DNA of 14,598 bases from CAYHZL01 sp964361075 (GTDB taxonomy: Bacteria; Bacteroidota; Ignavibacteria; UBA10030; UBA8401), in the NCBI GenBank assembly GCA_964361075.1, contig CAYHZL010000084.1, positions 1 through 14,598 of the forward strand. The letters run 5' to 3'. This document shows, in pieces, positions 11,308 through 14,598 of the stretch; position 1 is the stretch's first letter; each line of letters starts with the position of its first letter. The translations under genes were made by a program, and so were the position numbers. The notes under the pieces were generated by a model. The model had not been told where the DNA came from and made no database searches. It saw only the letters and a list, made by a program, of their open reading frames with translations.

Positions 11308-14274
11308 TTACAGCGCTAATACTTTTCGAATCGAAAATAAAACATTGTGAAGATTGTACGGTTTTAAAAATACATCCTTGACGCCGCATTTGAGCAGCTC
11401 CGATTTTGACTTGTGTTCTAAATATCCTGTAGTAAAAATAACTTTTACATCACTCTTCAACTCTTTTAATTTTTGTAATAATTCGATACCGCCCATGCGC
11501 GGCATACCTAAATCGCTGATGATGAGCGCAGTGGTCTCTTTGTGTTCGGTAAAAACTTCTAATGCTTCAACGCCATCCGAAGCGGCGCGGACAGAATAGC
11601 CGGATTCAGTTAGAAAATCTGAAAGCATAGTGCGAAGATTTACCTCGTCTTCAACCAAGAGAATAGTGTGCATCATGTTGTTCGGCACGCTATGCTCAGT
11701 GCTATCTAATGGTGGCGTTAGTATTTCATGATGATGATATGGAATGTACAACAACATCGTTGTTCCAACACCTACCGTGCTTTGTACATCAATCAGTCCC
11801 TCATGTTCAGAAATTACTCCGTGTACAATTGAAAGACCAAGTCCGGTTCCTTTGCCGCGTTCTTTTGTAGAAAAGAATGGTTCAAACATTCGTAACCGTG
11901 TTTGTTCATCAATCCCGTCGCCATTATCGGTAACAGAAAGTACAACATATTTTTCTTCCGTGGCATGAGGGAAACGAATTCGCACCTCATCTCCGGTATG
12001 TGTAAAAATTTCGAATACAATGCTGCCGTCATTTTTACTTCCAATCGCATCGTTCGAATTGATTGCAAGATTTAAAATAACCTGATGAAGCTGGTCGCTG
12101 TCGCCGATAACTGTATCATTCGTATCGCGCACGATCACTGTCGTTGCAATTGATTTCGGCAAGCTATGCTGCAATAAGTCATTTACTTCAAGAACGATAT
12201 GCGAAAGCGATAATGGTTTCATCGATCCTTTTTCAGACCGTGCAAACATAAGCAACTGCCGCGTAATACCGGCGCCGCGTTCGGCTGACGAAATAACAAT
12301 GGAAAGATACCGCTGCAAATTTTTGTCATCGCTCATTTTTGAGTGTAACATTTCTGCAGAACTAAGAATCATCGCCAGCACATTATTGAAATCGTGTGCG
12401 ATGCCGCCCGCCAACACACCAATCGATTCCATTTTCTGTGAATGAAAGAGCTGCGCTTGTAAATTCTTTTGTTCGCTGACATCGCGGAAAATACTGAGCA
12501 GTAATGTTTCATTGGTGCTGGAAGTAAAAAATGATGTAGAAATATCAACCGGTATATCTTCACCATTCCACAGATGCAATACTTCGGATATATGCGAAAG
12601 ATTTTGTTTCCCTTGAAATCTCTCGGCATACACTTGCAAATCTCTATCGCGGAACTCTTCCTGTTGATAGAATGCAAGATCTTGTCCAAGCAATTGCTTC
12701 TGAGAAAGTTTTACCAAATTGCAATATGCGGAATTAATCAGAATAACAGTACCATTTTGATCCGTCAACCGCATACCATCGCTGGAATTTTCCCACACAG
12801 CGCGGAATAATTCTTGTTCCGCTTTTCGATAAATCGCTTGTGAAATACTTTGCGCAACGTACGATAAAATTTCTTTTTCGTGTTCTGAAAAAACAATTGC
12901 ACTGTTGTAGCTTTGTACCGCTAACACACCAAATGTTTGTCCGCCGCTTTGTAATGGAATGCCAAGCCAATCAATACTTGGCTCTCCCATTTCTTCCACC
13001 TCACCGGTGTTAACCAATTCCTGAAATCGTTCGGGACTGGCGTGCACTGTTTCGCCGACACGCAGTACGTATTCAGTCAATCCTTTTTTTAAAACACGTG
13101 CCGGAGGTGGTTCATCTATTTCGTCTACAAAATATGGAAAACTCAGAATGTTTGTTGATGAGTCGTGCAATGCGATGTAAAAATTCTTCGCATACATCAA
13201 CTCGCTTATAATCTTGTGAATGCTTTGAAACAAATCTTGTGTATTGTCAGAATTAATAGTTTCGTTCGCTATACGATACAATGCTGACTGCAATAACTCC
13301 GAACGTTTACGTTCAGTAATATCAGTAAGAGCGGCAAGTGTGCCGATAATTTTTCCCGACACATTGCGGTACGGTGTTGCATTTACTTCTGCCCAAAATG
13401 GTGTTCCATCTTTACGAAAAGAGCGCTTTGTATATTGTCCCGAAATTCCTTCCATGCGTTGCCGGTTTCGCTCCCGAATAATAGGCCAGTCTTCAGGATG
13501 TAATAATGTTTGGTATGCGGGCTTCCCCATCAATTCATCATTCGAAAAGCCGGACATTTCTGTCATTCGTTTATTGGCGTACAATACAACATCATCAGGA
13601 TCGGTAATGATAATACCTTCACCTAAATTTTCTACCACTAAGCGAAATCGGTTTTCAGCTTTTACCAGCGCTTCGCTTGCCCATTTTGTTTCTGTAATAT
13701 CCCGCACGATTGTAATAACTTCATCGGATGCGCATTTCACAATACGCGCTTCGAAGTAGCGAAGAATGTTTCGTATCGGCACTGAGTATTCGATTTGTTC
13801 TGTTTCATTGGTCTCGAGTACCTGCTCAATTGTATGAAGAAGTTCTTCGGCAAGTTCTCCGGGAAAGGCATTGCGAATATTGCTGCCAATTATTTTCTCA
13901 GATGGAATGAGCAAATCTTCCTCATGCGAAGTCCTCACATCGAGATATGTTCCATCTCGATGAATACGGAACATCATATCAGGAATAGCATTGAGCAACG
14001 CAAGATTGTGTGCTTCACTTTCGTGCAGCGCTGCCGACAATTGTAAGTGCTCATCAATTATTTTCATCGGTTTCACATAAAAGTACATGATCACTACCGA
14101 TGAAGCGATACTTAATACTATTACATCAATCAACGCAGGAACGTATGGCGGCAGAGTATGTTCAGCGTCAAGAGAACGCAATGCCAGTATAATAGTAAGT
14201 TCTATTATGACAATGGTTAAAACTATTTTAATGCCCATGGTCAGAGGACGATGGGCACGTAGTGTTGATTTCAT
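11308..14274 (-). CDS. hybrid sensor histidine kinase with PAS-PAS-GAF-PAS input and C-terminal receiver
   Basis: A 988-residue membrane-anchored hybrid kinase. Two membrane helices (about 13-32 and 46-67) leave only a short outside loop, so sensing is probably cytoplasmic or within the membrane. Then come PAS (about 88-195), PAS with a PAC end (206-322, LTDITERKR), GAF (about 330-482), PAS (487-602), HisKA with His627 in GGIAHDFNN, HATPase with NLAINSNDA (735-743), DNGDGI (783-788) and GKGTGLGL (807-814), and a receiver (869-985) with acidic E875-D876, phospho-acceptor Asp921, T948 and K971. All catalytic residues are present. There is no DNA-binding output and no partner regulator nearby, so the phosphate probably goes to an unlinked histidine phosphotransferase or regulator, or Asp921 tunes the kinase. 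The signal is unknown. No good promoter or Shine-Dalgarno was found before the ATG. Confidence 0.95.
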   Translation of the reverse strand: MKSTLRAHRPLTMGIKIVLTIVIIELTIILALRSLDAEHTLPPYVPALIDVIVLSIASSVVIMYFYVKPMKIIDEHLQLSAALHESEAHNLALLNAIPDMMFRIHRDGTYLDVRTSHEEDLLIPSEKIIGSNIRNAFPGELAEELLHTIEQVLETNETEQIEYSVPIRNILRYFEARIVKCASDEVITIVRDITETKWASEALVKAENRFRLVVENLGEGIIITDPDDVVLYANKRMTEMSGFSNDELMGKPAYQTLLHPEDWPIIRERNRQRMEGISGQYTKRSFRKDGTPFWAEVNATPYRNVSGKIIGTLAALTDITERKRSELLQSALYRIANETINSDNTQDLFQSIHKIISELMYAKNFYIALHDSSTNILSFPYFVDEIDEPPPARVLKKGLTEYVLRVGETVHASPERFQELVNTGEVEEMGEPSIDWLGIPLQSGGQTFGVLAVQSYNSAIVFSEHEKEILSYVAQSISQAIYRKAEQELFRAVWENSSDGMRLTDQNGTVILINSAYCNLVKLSQKQLLGQDLAFYQQEEFRDRDLQVYAERFQGKQNLSHISEVLHLWNGEDIPVDISTSFFTSSTNETLLLSIFRDVSEQKNLQAQLFHSQKMESIGVLAGGIAHDFNNVLAMILSSAEMLHSKMSDDKNLQRYLSIVISSAERGAGITRQLLMFARSEKGSMKPLSLSHIVLEVNDLLQHSLPKSIATTVIVRDTNDTVIGDSDQLHQVILNLAINSNDAIGSKNDGSIVFEIFTHTGDEVRIRFPHATEEKYVVLSVTDNGDGIDEQTRLRMFEPFFSTKERGKGTGLGLSIVHGVISEHEGLIDVQSTVGVGTTMLLYIPYHHHEILTPPLDSTEHSVPNNMMHTILLVEDEVNLRTMLSDFLTESGYSVRAASDGVEALEVFTEHKETTALIISDLGMPRMGGIELLQKLKELKSDVKVIFTTGYLEHKSKSELLKCGVKDVFLKPYNLHNVLFSIRKVLAL

Positions 14275-14372
14275 GGTTAATACTTTTGCGTCTGAAACTC
14301 AATTATTTTGTATCGGTAGCAACTCAGTGCTACTGTTAATTCATATATATCCGCCAAGTTCGCCAAGAAACG

Positions 14373-14480
14373 CTAAGAATGTTTCGCTGTATCAAAAACA
14401 AATCGTTTCCATTCTAATGTATTGTGTGAACCAAAATTTATCAGTATTCCAACAGTGAAGCCCGTTGTTTTTAAGTAATT
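14373..14480 (-). pseudogene. 3' fragment of a GxxExxY-family gene
   Basis: On the minus strand the frame encodes NYLKTTGFTVGILINFGS, then LEWKRFVFDTAKHS and a stop. This matches the C-terminal end of GxxExxY proteins (typically NYLKATG...GLLINFG...KR). The GxxExxY core and everything before NYLK are missing: at 14481 the sequence turns into the palindromic repeat, and the frame then runs through it to a TAG near the window end. Only about 35 residues of a roughly 125-residue protein remain. After the stop comes TTAGCGTTTCTTGGCG, a phrase I have seen downstream of such genes. Confidence 0.75.
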
Positions 14481-14529
14481 GTAACTCCTAAGTAACTCAT
14501 TCGCCGCGGCGAATGAGTTACTCTTTTTG
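14481..14529 (+). repeat. copy 3 of the TAACTCC repeat, perfect 32-bp palindrome
   Basis: The lead-in GTAACTCCTAAGTAACTCAT is followed by a GC-rich centre (TCGCCGCGGCGA) and the mirrored ATGAGTTACT, giving a perfect palindrome from 14491 to 14522, then CTTTTTG. Lead-in and tail match copy 1 (16-55) in the opposite orientation. The GxxExxY fragment breaks off exactly at its edge. Confidence 0.8.
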
Positions 14530-14576
14530 TCCGCCGCGGCGGATTGGAACTACCCTTTATTCATCCCGAAGGGATG
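14530..14576. repeat. further palindromes: TCCGCCGCGGCGGA and CATCCCGAAGGGATG
   Basis: A perfect 14-bp palindrome (14530-14543) and a hairpin CATCCC-GAA-GGGATG (14562-14576) followed by GTTTATAGCAAA. The latter resembles short dispersed elements I recall from Bacteroidota-type genomes. Neither overlaps a complete gene. Confidence 0.5.
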
Positions 14577-14598
14577 TAACGTTTATAGCAAATGGTTC

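Noticed and set aside
13244..13759. Plus-strand open frame of 171 codons opposite the kinase
   Set aside because: It lies wholly across the PAS domains of the kinase and has no recognisable family pattern.
14316..14333. GTAGCA-ACTCAG-TGCTAC inverted repeat upstream of the kinase as an operator
   Set aside because: A single 6-bp repeat with no promoter boxes near it; chance occurrence cannot be excluded.

Overview
This 14.6 kb stretch is a chromosomal, largely housekeeping region. It most likely comes from a member of the Bacteroidota/Chlorobiota/Ignavibacteria assemblage. Four intergenic regions carry the same promoter geometry, TTG, 20 nt, then TAnn(T/A)TTG or a close relative, which is the Bacteroidota-type consensus. 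The thiamine locus has the riboswitch / TonB receptor / thiamine pyrophosphokinase / PnuT layout known from Bacteroidota. The spacers are full of short palindromic repeats that, from memory, are common in such genomes. The phylum is inferred, not proven.

Layout. (1) 1-3641, minus strand: mreD-mrdA-rodA, the inner-membrane elongasome genes, with mreB and mreC not adjacent. (2) 3642-4246: a 0.6 kb mosaic of palindromic repeats. (3) 4247-5982, minus strand: rplU-rpmA (L21, L27) with their own promoter and terminator, then malate dehydrogenase mdh. (4) 6037-6153, plus strand: a probable 38-codon gene that shares a bidirectional terminator with the next pair. (5) 6198-7029, minus strand: two overlapping small genes resembling a toxin-antitoxin pair (a RelE/BrnT-like nuclease candidate and a DUF2283-like partner), with a promoter whose -10 box is covered by an inverted repeat. 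(6) 7356-11200, plus strand: promoter, TPP riboswitch, intrinsic terminator, TonB-dependent receptor, thiN and pnuT. (7) 11206-11294: a palindromic repeat pair between converging genes. (8) 11308-14274, minus strand: a 988-residue hybrid histidine kinase with three PAS domains, one GAF and a C-terminal receiver. (9) 14373-14598: the 3' end of a GxxExxY gene cut off at a palindromic repeat.

How the genes work together. The TPP-controlled operon is a complete salvage route: the TonB receptor brings thiamine across the outer membrane, PnuT lets it through the inner membrane, and ThiN traps it as TPP, which feeds back on the riboswitch. MreD, PBP2 and RodA act together in lateral cell-wall synthesis (scaffold, transpeptidase, SEDS glycosyltransferase).

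Main points for a second look are: the toxin-antitoxin-like pair with its operator; the unannotated 38-codon gene; a 36-bp in-frame palindrome insertion with 11-bp direct repeats at the end of thiN; a three-copy repeat family built on TAACTCCTAAGTAACTC, one copy of which marks the break in the GxxExxY gene; and a terminator-like hairpin ending two bases before thiN.
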